Origin: Clostridiales bacterium UBA3259
Lineage (GTDB): Bacteria > Bacillota_A > Clostridia > Oscillospirales > Oscillospiraceae
Assembly: GCA_002362625.1 (NCBI GenBank)
Contig: DEUP01000008.1
Location: 1 to 52,059, forward strand
DNA: 52,059 nt
Direction of reading: 5' to 3'
Below the pieces are notes generated by a model. It was not told where the DNA came from, searched no databases, and was given only the letters and a program-made list of their open reading frames with translations. Shown in pieces: positions 32,585-40,208 of this stretch. A program made the position numbers and the translations under genes. Within the stretch, counting starts at the first letter, position 1, and each line of letters begins with the position of its first letter.

Positions 32585-33883
32585 ATGAATGAACGCTCTT
32601 TTGTTTGCCTTTTGAATGATTCCTTTCCGCCGTTGATTGACGGCGTCGCCAACGCGGTTGTCAGCTATGCCAAATGGCTGCCGGAGCAAGCCTTTGACCC
32701 GGTTGTGATTACCCCCGCCTATCCCGACGCCGACGATTCCTCCCTCCCCTATCCGGTGATCCGCTACCCCAGCATCGATCTGCGAAATTGGATGGGATAT
32801 CTGGCCGGGATCCCCTTCTCCCCGGAAATCCTCCGTCAATTGGAAGGATGGAAGGTCTCACTGCTTCACACCCACTGCCCCATTGCTTCCACGCTTCTGG
32901 CGCGGCAGCTCCGGGCGGTTATGGACGTGCCCCTGGTGTTAACCTACCACACCAAGTTCGACATCGACATTGCCTCCATTCTACGCTCCAAAGCCCTTCA
33001 GGCAGGCAGCAAACGGGCTTTGGTGGAGAACATCAACGCCTGTGACGAGGTCTGGGCGGTAAGCCAGGGCGCGGGAGAAAACCTCCGGAGTATGGGGTAC
33101 CAGGGAGATTATGTGGTCATGCCCAACGGTGTGGATATGCCCCGGGAGCGGGTTTCCGAGGAAGCGTGCCAGACTGTCTGTGAAAACTATGACCTCCCCC
33201 AAAATGTGCCCGTTTTCCTGTTTGTAGGCCGTATCCGTTGGTACAAGGGTCTGAAAATCATTCTGGATGCCCTGGGAATGCTGAAGGCCGCCGGGAAGGA
33301 CTTCCGAATGGTATTCATCGGCGACGGCACCGACCGGCCGGAAGTGGAGCGCACCGCGGAGGAAATGGGTCTGTCTCCTGTCTGTTTTTTTACCGGCGCT
33401 ATCTCCGACCGGGAAACGCTCCGGGCCTGGTACTGCCGGAGCAGCCTGTTCCTCTTTCCCTCCACCTTCGATACCAACGGACTTGTGGTGCGGGAGGCTG
33501 CCGCCTGTTCCCTCGCCTCGGTTCTGGTGAGGGGAAGCTGCGCTGCAGAGGGCGTTACCCACGGGCGCAACGGGTTCCTGATTGACGAAAATGCTTCCAG
33601 CCTGTTTGCCCTGCTGGAAGAATTGGCGGACAGGAAGGAACAAATGCGTCAGGTTGGCATAAATGCCGGGGAAGAGCTGTATCTTTCCTGGGCGGACGCG
33701 GTCAAGCTTGCCGCGGCACGCTATGAAATCGTCATTGACCGCTATCGCAGTGGAAAATATCCCCATACCCATCACCCCATGGATCATGTGCTCAGCCACA
33801 GCGGCGAGCTGATGGAGGATCTTGCGAAGGCGCAGGATCGTCTCCGGGAAATTGAGTCCCATATGCACAGTCGGTTTCAATAA
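32585..33883 (+). CDS. glycosyltransferase, GT4-like (GT-B fold)
   Basis: A 432-residue cytoplasmic, membrane-associated glycosyltransferase. The N-terminal acceptor domain has NDSFPPLIDGVANAVVSYAKWL and LLHTHCPIAS. The C-terminal donor domain has VFLFVGRIRWYKGLKIILDAL, VFIGDGTDRPEVE and the E-x7-E type segment STFDTNGLVVREAAACS. The pattern resembles glycolipid synthases that use UDP-glucose or similar on diacylglycerol, but the acceptor is not certain. The tail adds a basic, His-rich stretch and a coiled helix. Monocistronic: own promoter and a terminator. The ATG at 32585 follows CGAGGTG. Confidence 0.85.
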   Translation: MNERSFVCLLNDSFPPLIDGVANAVVSYAKWLPEQAFDPVVITPAYPDADDSSLPYPVIRYPSIDLRNWMGYLAGIPFSPEILRQLEGWKVSLLHTHCPIASTLLARQLRAVMDVPLVLTYHTKFDIDIASILRSKALQAGSKRALVENINACDEVWAVSQGAGENLRSMGYQGDYVVMPNGVDMPRERVSEEACQTVCENYDLPQNVPVFLFVGRIRWYKGLKIILDALGMLKAAGKDFRMVFIGDGTDRPEVERTAEEMGLSPVCFFTGAISDRETLRAWYCRSSLFLFPSTFDTNGLVVREAAACSLASVLVRGSCAAEGVTHGRNGFLIDENASSLFALLEELADRKEQMRQVGINAGEELYLSWADAVKLAAARYEIVIDRYRSGKYPHTHHPMDHVLSHSGELMEDLAKAQDRLREIESHMHSRFQ

Positions 33884-33900
33884 CCTCCGTTTTTCACGCA

Positions 33901-33955
33901 AAAAGCACCCCGCAGATTCGCTGACCTTCCGGGAAGCCAATCTGCAGGGTGTTTT
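33901..33955. terminator. bidirectional terminator between convergent genes
   Basis: AAAAGCACCCCGCAGATT (33901-33918) pairs with AATCTGCAGGGTGTTTT (33939-33955) with one bulge and one G-U pair. It serves the glycosyltransferase gene and the leftward GH31 gene. Confidence 0.8.
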
Positions 33956-33999
33956 CTTTCTTTATTTTCGGGTATCTCAAATGGTTCCTATACGATGAT

Positions 34000-35754
34000 T
34001 CACGCCTTCAACTGAAATCCATTTCGTGTGAACACTGGCAGCTTTCCATCACCGCCCGCAGTGATGGTCTGGCCGCCCACATATTCCGTTCCGTCAAAGA
34101 AACTCGTCCACTGCCCTTCCGGCAGGTAAACCTCCCGGGACAGGGCGTTTTCTTCCAGCAGTGGGGCTACCAGCAGGTCATCGCCCAGCAGGTATTCATC
34201 CTGACAGTTCACCGCTTCCCTGTCCTCCGGCCATTCATAGACCAGGGGGCGCATAAAGGGCTTAAAGTCCCGGACACAGGCCTGGGCCGTCTTCCAAAGG
34301 TAGGGCCGCAGCTTTTCATGGAGCTTATGCCAGTACCGCATCTCCGCCATGAAGCCGGGAAAAGCGTAGCTCTCCTCCATATTCCAGGGGCTGCGCTCAT
34401 TGTTTCCCTCGGCTCCCGGCATTAGCTCCCGGAACTGACCGCCGTCCGGCTCGGAATGCCACTGCATAATGGGGCAGAAGCAGGCCATCTGGGTGGCCCT
34501 GCGGTACAGATCCAGGGTGGGCAGCGGCCCCGCGAACCCCGCCAGGTCAAAGCCCCAGAAAATAACCCCGGAGGCGGCGGCACTCAGTCCCGCTTTCAGT
34601 ACACTTACCAGCTCGCTATTCTGAGACTGTTGGTCGCCGCCCCAGTGGCAGGGCACCGTGTGCTGCCCGGAGAAGCCCGCCCGGCTGAATACCACCCGGC
34701 TGCTTCCCACAAAGTCCCGATAGGCAGTGGTATAGTCCCTCGCGTAGCGGTTGATTCCGTCCTTGCCGGTGGTGCCGTCATGGAATTGGGCATTTTCATC
34801 GTGGATAAACTCGCCGCCGTCGGTCTTGAAGCCGTCCACACCCATGTCCAGCAGATACTGCCGCTTATGGAACCAGCTTTTTACGGTTTCCGGGTTGGTA
34901 AAGTCCGGAACCATGGAGCCGCCGAACCACTTCCCCTGGGGAATGGTATAGGGCGTTCCGTCCGGCAGGGTGACGCAGAGCTTCCGTGCCGCCGCGTCCT
35001 CCCGGTCAAGATCATTCTGGGCATTGGGAACCTCATCCTCACCCTGCTTCTTGTAAACCGGCGTCTGCCACAGCAGCAGCTTTCCACCTGCATCGTGGAT
35101 ATCCCGGATCATCTTCTTCGGATCCGGCCAGGGCGTACCGATAAAGTCAAAGTCCTCGTATTTGAGAGCCTGCCCATCTGCCACAGGCTGATACCTGGCC
35201 CCGTTCCAGATGTAGAAGGTCGCCTCGTCGCTCCAGGCTTCCAGCACCACAACGGAGGCCGGGAAATCGTACCTTTTCAGCTTTTCCAGCAGCTGCTCCA
35301 CATCCTTCTGGGTATTCCACCGGTTGGCGGAGACCCACACGCCCATGGTCCATTCCGGCGGCAGCACCGCCGGGCCGAACAGGTCCATATACTCCCGGAT
35401 GATGGTTTCCGGCGTGCCGGAGAACAGCACCACATCCGCTTTCTCCGGAAGGGTCACGGTGATGCAGTCCTCCCCAAAGGTGAAGGAAGTGACCTCGCAG
35501 GTGTCCACATACAAGCCAAACCCCGTATCCGTCCAGAAGAAGGGTGCCGGACAGTAGGTTTTGTCCCCCTGGAAGCAGAACTTTTCCACCACCTGATTCA
35601 CCACGGTCCTGCCCTTCTGGTTCAGACTGTCGAACTTCTCTCCCATACCGTAGGCGCCGTGATAAACAAGGCTGACGGTCAAAGTGGAACCCTGGCGGGA
35701 CAGTTTTTCATTTCCGAAGACAATTTCCGTTTCTCTGTAAGAGATGCGTTTCAT
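34000..35754 (-). CDS. glycoside hydrolase family 31 alpha-glycosidase
   Basis: A 584-residue intracellular (no signal peptide) GH31 enzyme. The (beta/alpha)8 domain begins near residue 125 (GPAVLPPEWTMGVWVSANRW). The nucleophile is D312 in GVDGFKTDGGEF, and the likely acid/base is D374 in HWGGDQQS. The C-terminal beta domain ends with VYLPEGQWTSFFDGTEYVGG. It is shorter than many GH31 members because the N-terminal beta domain is small. It hydrolyses a terminal alpha-glucoside or alpha-xyloside brought in by the adjacent importer. Last gene of the leftward operon, ten bases after the permease stop. Confidence 0.9.
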   Translation of the reverse strand: MKRISYRETEIVFGNEKLSRQGSTLTVSLVYHGAYGMGEKFDSLNQKGRTVVNQVVEKFCFQGDKTYCPAPFFWTDTGFGLYVDTCEVTSFTFGEDCITVTLPEKADVVLFSGTPETIIREYMDLFGPAVLPPEWTMGVWVSANRWNTQKDVEQLLEKLKRYDFPASVVVLEAWSDEATFYIWNGARYQPVADGQALKYEDFDFIGTPWPDPKKMIRDIHDAGGKLLLWQTPVYKKQGEDEVPNAQNDLDREDAAARKLCVTLPDGTPYTIPQGKWFGGSMVPDFTNPETVKSWFHKRQYLLDMGVDGFKTDGGEFIHDENAQFHDGTTGKDGINRYARDYTTAYRDFVGSSRVVFSRAGFSGQHTVPCHWGGDQQSQNSELVSVLKAGLSAAASGVIFWGFDLAGFAGPLPTLDLYRRATQMACFCPIMQWHSEPDGGQFRELMPGAEGNNERSPWNMEESYAFPGFMAEMRYWHKLHEKLRPYLWKTAQACVRDFKPFMRPLVYEWPEDREAVNCQDEYLLGDDLLVAPLLEENALSREVYLPEGQWTSFFDGTEYVGGQTITAGGDGKLPVFTRNGFQLKA

Positions 35755-35764
35755 GGTATCCTCC

Positions 35765-36592
35765 TCAGCCCTTGATGCCGCCGGCCATCATGCCTTCCTT
35801 AAACTGCTTCTGGGCCGCAATGTAAATGATAATAATGGGGATCATGGAGATCAGGCTTCCTGCCATCAGTACGTTATATTCCGTGGCGTACTGGCCGTTC
35901 AGGGTGGACAGGGCGATGGGCAGGGTCATTTTGTTCTTGTCGGACAGCATCAGCAGCGGCCACAGGTAGTCGTTCCAGGACTCCATAAAGGTGGTAATGG
36001 ACAAGGTTGCCAGGCTGGGAACGCACAGAGGCAGGGCCACTTTAAAGTACACCTGGAAGACGTTGGCCCCGTCGATTCTTGCCGCGTGGAGATAGTCGTC
36101 GGGAATGGAGCGCATCTGCTGCACCAGCATAAACACGGCAAAGGGCCGGAAAATGGAGGGTGCGATGACGCTGGCATAGGTATCGGTAAGGCCCAGCTTG
36201 TTCATGATGACAAATAAAGGGATCATGGTCACCTGGGTAGGGATCATCATGGTGGCAAGATAGGCGCTGAGGAGAATCTGATTGCCCTTGAAGCGGAGCT
36301 TGGCAAAGGCGAAGGCCGCCATGGAGGCGCACAGCAGGGTAAGGACCGTGTAGCTGACGGAGATAAACAGAGAGTTTCCAATGGTTTTCGCGAAGGGGAA
36401 TTTGGAGAAAACCTTTATGTACGCGTCCAGGCTGGGATTCTCCGGGATCCATTCAATAGGAATGGACATCAGCGCGCCCCGGCTTTTCAAAGAGGTTGAG
36501 ATCATCCACAGGAAGGGCAGCATGGCAATGACAGCAATCACCGCTGCGATCACATAATAGAGCACATCGCCAATTCTTTTCTTAGTTGTCAT
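35765..36592 (-). CDS. sugar ABC transporter permease, MalG type
   Basis: A 275-residue permease with six membrane segments starting VLYYVIAAVIAVIAMLPFLWMI. The EAA loop reads YLHAARIDGANVFQVYFKV and the C-terminus IYIAAQKQFKEGMMAGGIKG, as in MalG proteins. It overlaps the upstream permease by 11 bases and lacks an ATPase partner in the operon. Function: inner half of the channel for the saccharide bound by the lipoprotein at 37558. Confidence 0.92.
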   Translation of the reverse strand: MTTKKRIGDVLYYVIAAVIAVIAMLPFLWMISTSLKSRGALMSIPIEWIPENPSLDAYIKVFSKFPFAKTIGNSLFISVSYTVLTLLCASMAAFAFAKLRFKGNQILLSAYLATMMIPTQVTMIPLFVIMNKLGLTDTYASVIAPSIFRPFAVFMLVQQMRSIPDDYLHAARIDGANVFQVYFKVALPLCVPSLATLSITTFMESWNDYLWPLLMLSDKNKMTLPIALSTLNGQYATEYNVLMAGSLISMIPIIIIYIAAQKQFKEGMMAGGIKG

Positions 36593-37496
36593 AGTACACC
36601 CACCTTTCCTGACCCTTCATCTGGATCGCGGTAAAAATCATAATAATCACGAACAAAATCCAGGAGAAGGCTGAGGCATAGCCCATCCGGTAGTACCGGA
36701 AGCCGTACTGATAGATTCGCTCCACCATGACCTGGGTAGCGCCGTTGGGGCCGCCGCCGGTCATAATCATGACCTGAGGGAAGAGCTGGAAGCTGTTAAT
36801 CATGGCCACGATCACCACATAGAAAATGGAGGGCGTCAGCAGGGGCAGGGTAATCTTCCGAAATTTTGTGAAGCCACCGGCCCCGTCGATGTCCGCCGCC
36901 TCATAGTAGCTGCGGTTGATGGCGATAATGCCGGACAGCAGAATCAATCCAAAGAAGCCCATATCCTTCCACACGGACACCAGGACGATTGCCGGCATGG
37001 CCCACCTTTCATCCAGCAGCCAGCCCGGACCGTCAATGCCGAAGAAGGCCAGAATGCCGTTCATAGCGCCGTACTGAGGCGCCAGAATGGACTTCCAGAT
37101 CAGGGAAGCCGCCACCCAGCTGGTAAGCACCGGAAGGTAATAAATCACCCGCAAGGCCCCTACACCCCGGTGGGGACGGCTCAGCAGGTAGGCAATGGCC
37201 AGAGAGGCCGCCAGCATCAGAGGAATATACAGCACAATATATTCCGCCGTATTGCCCAGGGCTCTCCAAAATTCCGATGTGGTCAGAATGTTTTTATAGT
37301 TCTCCAGACCCACGAAATGGTCTGCGATAAAGTTGGGGGCACCCAGCGCATCCAGTCCGTTCCAGTCTGTCAGACTGATCAGCCCTGAAATAATCAGGGG
37401 CAGCAGGCTGAAAACCAGCATTCCCACCAGACTTGGCAGCAGGAAGGGGGAGGCCACCAGCAGTCCCGTGTCCCGATGTTTTTTGTTCTTTCCCAT
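36582..37496 (-). CDS. sugar ABC transporter permease, MalF type
   Basis: A 304-residue permease. The N-terminus MGKNKKHRDTGLLVASPFLLPSL leads into the first membrane segment; five more follow. The EAA loop is YYEAADIDGAGGFTKFRKITL. The ATG at 37496 is chosen because GGAGGTGCCGTA lies just before it; an open frame extends upstream without a site. It pairs with the MalG-type permease after it. A perfect hairpin separates it from the binding protein gene. Confidence 0.92.
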   Translation of the reverse strand: MGKNKKHRDTGLLVASPFLLPSLVGMLVFSLLPLIISGLISLTDWNGLDALGAPNFIADHFVGLENYKNILTTSEFWRALGNTAEYIVLYIPLMLAASLAIAYLLSRPHRGVGALRVIYYLPVLTSWVAASLIWKSILAPQYGAMNGILAFFGIDGPGWLLDERWAMPAIVLVSVWKDMGFFGLILLSGIIAINRSYYEAADIDGAGGFTKFRKITLPLLTPSIFYVVIVAMINSFQLFPQVMIMTGGGPNGATQVMVERIYQYGFRYYRMGYASAFSWILFVIIMIFTAIQMKGQERWVYYDN

Positions 37497-37521
37497 TACG
37501 GCACCTCCATAGGCATAGAGA

Positions 37522-37545
37522 GAGCCGCTGCACACGCAGCGGCTC
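37522..37545 (-). other. perfect stem-loop between binding protein and permease genes
   Basis: GAGCCGCTGC (37522-37531) and GCAGCGGCTC (37536-37545) around a four-base loop. It is placed as at 8640-8667 in the first transporter and probably protects or partly terminates the binding protein message. Confidence 0.75.
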
Positions 37546-37557
37546 CCATTTCAGTAA

Positions 37558-38838
37558 TCAGCCGAGTTTAATCTGCGTCTCGCATTCAGCCTGAGCCTCA
37601 TCCAAGGCTTCCTGAACGGTGATGGTTCCGTCCGCCGCGGCGGTGAGCTTCTGGGTGATGATGTCGCCCATCAGCGCGTAATCCTCGATCACAGGAGGCA
37701 TCACCAGGTAGTCCAGGCTCTTAAACACCGCTTCCCGGTTTTCCGGCGGGGTGATTTCCAGATAGCTGGACAGGGCGTCCAGATCCTTCAGGGCAGGCAG
37801 ATCCCAGCCCGCTTCCAGACGGATATCAGCGGAGGCAGTGGAGGAGGTCAGCCAGGTCAGCCAGGTTTCCACAGCCTCGGCGTTGGCGGTCTTGGGGTTC
37901 ATTACCACGCAGTTGGAGAAGAAGTGGGTGGCCTTCCGGGTGCTGCCCGGCTCTACCACGATGTCCCAGGCGAAGTCACAGTTTTCCGTAAAGGTCTGGA
38001 AGGCCCAGATGCCGGTGGGGATCATACCCAGCCGTCCGCTCATGAACATGTCCCAGTCGCCCATACCGCCCTGCTGCACGGAGTTGGGCTGGACGTTGGA
38101 GTCCACCACCCGGCCGATCAGGTTTTCCGCGGCTTTCAGGTTTTCGGGAGAGTTGATGGTGAAGGCGGTCTTGTCTTCGTTCAGCAGGGAGCCGCCGAAC
38201 TGGGCCGCAACCTTAAAGAATTCATTGTAGGAAATGGGCTGCCAGATGCCGAAAATGTTCTCGTCCAGGGCACGGATGGCCTCAGCGGCCTTCTGTACAT
38301 CCTCCTGAGTCCAGTCGTCGGTGGGATAATCAATGCCCGCCTGGTCGAACAGATCCTTATTGTAAATCAGGACAACGTTGGAGAAGGATTCGGGCAAGCC
38401 GTACTGCTTGCCGCCAACGTTAAAGGCATTCAGCGCGGTGGTATTCAGGCCGCTGAAATCGCCGGAAATCTCCGCCAGCATACCCTTGTTGGCATAGGCG
38501 GCAAAGTTTTCAATGTTCAGCTCGTAGCAGTCGGGAGCGGTGCCGCCGGCCACACGGGTCTGCATCTGGGTGAAGTAGTCGTCATAGCCGATGGTCTCCA
38601 CGTCCACCTTGATATTGGGGTGCTCTTCCTCAAAGGCAGCCACCATCTTGTCCAGAGTTTCTTCGTTTCCGCCGGAGGAATTGAAGTTGCAGTAGGTAAT
38701 GGTCACGGTCTCCTCTTTGTTGGAGGCAGAGGCATTTCCCCCATTGGAAGCCGGCGCCTGATTCCCGCCGCAGGCGGAAAGCACCATCAGCAGAGCCAGG
38801 GTCAGGGCAATCAGCGAAAAGATCTTACGTGTTTTCAT
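37558..38838 (-). CDS. sugar ABC transporter substrate-binding lipoprotein
   Basis: A 426-residue family 1 binding protein. The signal peptide ends in the lipobox LSAC with Cys 23, followed by a Gly/Asn/Ser-rich linker to about residue 45. The mature part shows VTITYCNFNSSGGNEETLDKM, EEEHPNIKVDVETIGYDDYF, MQTRVAGGTAPDCYELN and MFMSGRLGMIPTGIWAFQTF. It binds an oligosaccharide, probably the substrate of GH31, the six-hairpin enzyme and GH65. The start at 38838 has AGGAGGAAAAAAC upstream. Transcribed after lacI in the same direction, with a 159-base gap that holds hairpins. Confidence 0.92.
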   Translation of the reverse strand: MKTRKIFSLIALTLALLMVLSACGGNQAPASNGGNASASNKEETVTITYCNFNSSGGNEETLDKMVAAFEEEHPNIKVDVETIGYDDYFTQMQTRVAGGTAPDCYELNIENFAAYANKGMLAEISGDFSGLNTTALNAFNVGGKQYGLPESFSNVVLIYNKDLFDQAGIDYPTDDWTQEDVQKAAEAIRALDENIFGIWQPISYNEFFKVAAQFGGSLLNEDKTAFTINSPENLKAAENLIGRVVDSNVQPNSVQQGGMGDWDMFMSGRLGMIPTGIWAFQTFTENCDFAWDIVVEPGSTRKATHFFSNCVVMNPKTANAEAVETWLTWLTSSTASADIRLEAGWDLPALKDLDALSSYLEITPPENREAVFKSLDYLVMPPVIEDYALMGDIITQKLTAAADGTITVQEALDEAQAECETQIKLG

Positions 38839-38872
38839 GTTTTTTCCTCCTAAAAATTGGTTGATTTTCTCG

Positions 38873-38906
38873 CTCTTTTCGCTTATAATTAGTTTTGCGA
38901 AAAGAG
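38873..38906. promoter_or_regulatory. inverted repeat in the leader of the binding protein gene
   Basis: CTCTTTTCGC (38873-38882) and GCGAAAAGAG (38897-38906) are perfect inverted copies around an AT-rich 14-base centre containing TTATAATTA. It could be an operator or leader stem. It does not match the LacI-type boxes at 40044 and 40175. Confidence 0.45.
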
Positions 38907-38930
38907 GGCTGTGGCAGCTGTCTTTTCCTA

Positions 38931-38972
38931 CGGTTTGCATGGGCTTTGGCGAGATCATGCAAACCGTTTTTT
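38931..38972 (+). terminator. hairpin with T-run between lacI and binding protein genes
   Basis: CGGTTTGCATG (38931-38941) and CATGCAAACCG (38956-38966) pair perfectly. TTTTTT follows on the + strand only. For the leftward genes it would be a leader stem or a partial stop without U-tract. Confidence 0.55.
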
Positions 38973-38997
38973 ACACCTCCTTTGTCCGGTTCCGGGT

Positions 38998-40020
38998 CTA
39001 TTCGCTTCGTTTCCTTACGGACTCCCGCGCCACAAGCTGTAAGGGGAGAATCTCCTCCTGCTTTGGGAGCGTGGGATCCTCGATGTGCTTGAGCAGCAGC
39101 TCCACTGCCCGCTGTCCTTTTAAGGATATCTGCTGACGAACAGTGGTCAGCCCGGGGGTCAGGTACCGGGCAACCTCCGCGTCGTCAAAACCTACAATGG
39201 AGTAGTCCTCGGGGACATTTTTTCCTTTTTCATACAGCCCTTTCATGGCGCCGATGGCCAGTATGTCCGCCGCTGCCACAATACCGGTGACGGGAAGCTG
39301 GGACTGCAAAAGCCGTTCCGCCAGGTCGATGCCGCTTTCGTAGTCAACCTGCCCTTCAAATACATATTCCTTCCGGTAGGGAACCGCAAATTCCTGAAGC
39401 GCTTGCTGGTAGCCCAGCAGGCGTTTTTTCATAACGCCGCTTTCCTTCATCTGGCCGACGAAAAAGGCAATGTCTTTGTGGCCGTTTTCCAGCAGATACC
39501 GGGCGGCCAGGTAGCTGCCGTAGGCGTCGTCAATGCGGATGTTGTGGTAATAGTGGTCGTTGCAGTAGCTGTCGATCAGGACAATGGGGATTTTGATCTT
39601 CTTCATCTCCTGGTAGAATTCATCCGGATACATACCGATGACAATAATCCCATCCAGATTCCGCTTCATGGCCAGGGTCAGGTAGCTTTCATTGGCCTCC
39701 GTTGCGGAAATGAGAATGTGGTAGCCGTTCTGCCGGGCGTAGTATTCGATGCTTCCCAGCACCTCGCTGTAAAAGCTGTTCTGGAACATCAGCCGGTCCC
39801 CCGGCTCCGTCTGGGGAATCACCACGCCGATCAGCTTGGAATCCCGCATACTTAGGCCTCTGGCGTTCAAATCCGGCACATAATCCAGCTGCTCCACAGC
39901 GGCCTGAATCCGCCGCTTCGTCTCCTCCGAAATGGGCCGCTTCCCGCTTAAGGCGTAGGATACCGCGGCAGTGGACACACCGGCCAGCTGGGCCACATCC
40001 TTTAAAGTCGCTCTTGCCAT
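38998..40020 (-). CDS. LacI-family transcription regulator
   Basis: A 340-residue repressor. The N-terminal HTH reads MARATLKDVAQLAGVSTAAVSYALSG, with the hinge region near residues 48-60. The periplasmic-binding-like sensor domain includes LIGVVIPQTEPGD, GIIVIGMYPDEF, YSIVGFDDAEVARYLTPGLTTV and the C-terminal LVARESV. Two ATGs are close; 40020 is chosen as it is six bases after AAGGAGGATGCC, whereas 40026 abuts the site. It lies at the head of the transporter operon and diverges from the glycosidase genes, so it probably controls both directions through the TTAACCG(T/C)TTAA boxes. Confidence 0.92.
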   Translation of the reverse strand: MARATLKDVAQLAGVSTAAVSYALSGKRPISEETKRRIQAAVEQLDYVPDLNARGLSMRDSKLIGVVIPQTEPGDRLMFQNSFYSEVLGSIEYYARQNGYHILISATEANESYLTLAMKRNLDGIIVIGMYPDEFYQEMKKIKIPIVLIDSYCNDHYYHNIRIDDAYGSYLAARYLLENGHKDIAFFVGQMKESGVMKKRLLGYQQALQEFAVPYRKEYVFEGQVDYESGIDLAERLLQSQLPVTGIVAAADILAIGAMKGLYEKGKNVPEDYSIVGFDDAEVARYLTPGLTTVRQQISLKGQRAVELLLKHIEDPTLPKQEEILPLQLVARESVRKRSE

Positions 40021-40043
40021 TGGCATCCTCCTTCCGTCTGGTG

Positions 40044-40055
40044 TTAACCGTTTAA
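40044..40055. promoter_or_regulatory. LacI-type operator box 1
   Basis: TTAACCGTTTAA, a near-palindrome with central CG, lies 24 bases upstream of the lacI start. It matches the box at 40175-40186 in 11 of 12 positions. Confidence 0.62.
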
Positions 40056-40130
40056 ATTACTTTGTGTCTCTATCATACAGGTTCCATCTGAATTTGTCAA
40101 TAGCTTTTTTGCATTTTGCAAAAATTTCTG

Positions 40131-40186
40131 TTGACAATCCCAATTATTTTGTTATACTTGATTTATAAAGCAATTTAACCGCTTAA
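40131..40186 (+). promoter_or_regulatory. promoter and LacI-type operator box 2 for the glycosidase genes
   Basis: TTGACA (40131-40136), 16 bases and TATACT (40153-40158). TTAACCGCTTAA (40175-40186) lies just downstream of the expected transcription start, a repressing position. The paired boxes in the divergent gap imply control by the adjacent LacI protein. Confidence 0.68.
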
Positions 40187-40208
40187 ACATTCTATTTGAG
40201 GTGACCTT

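Noticed and set aside
34456..35775. Rightward open frame of 439 codons opposite the GH31 gene
   Set aside because: The GH31 frame has both catalytic Asp motifs; the opposite frame has none.
38931..38972. Hairpin considered as a LacI operator
   Set aside because: The sequence does not match the TTAACCG(T/C)TTAA boxes, and the arms are 14 bases apart with a T-run, which fits a terminator better.
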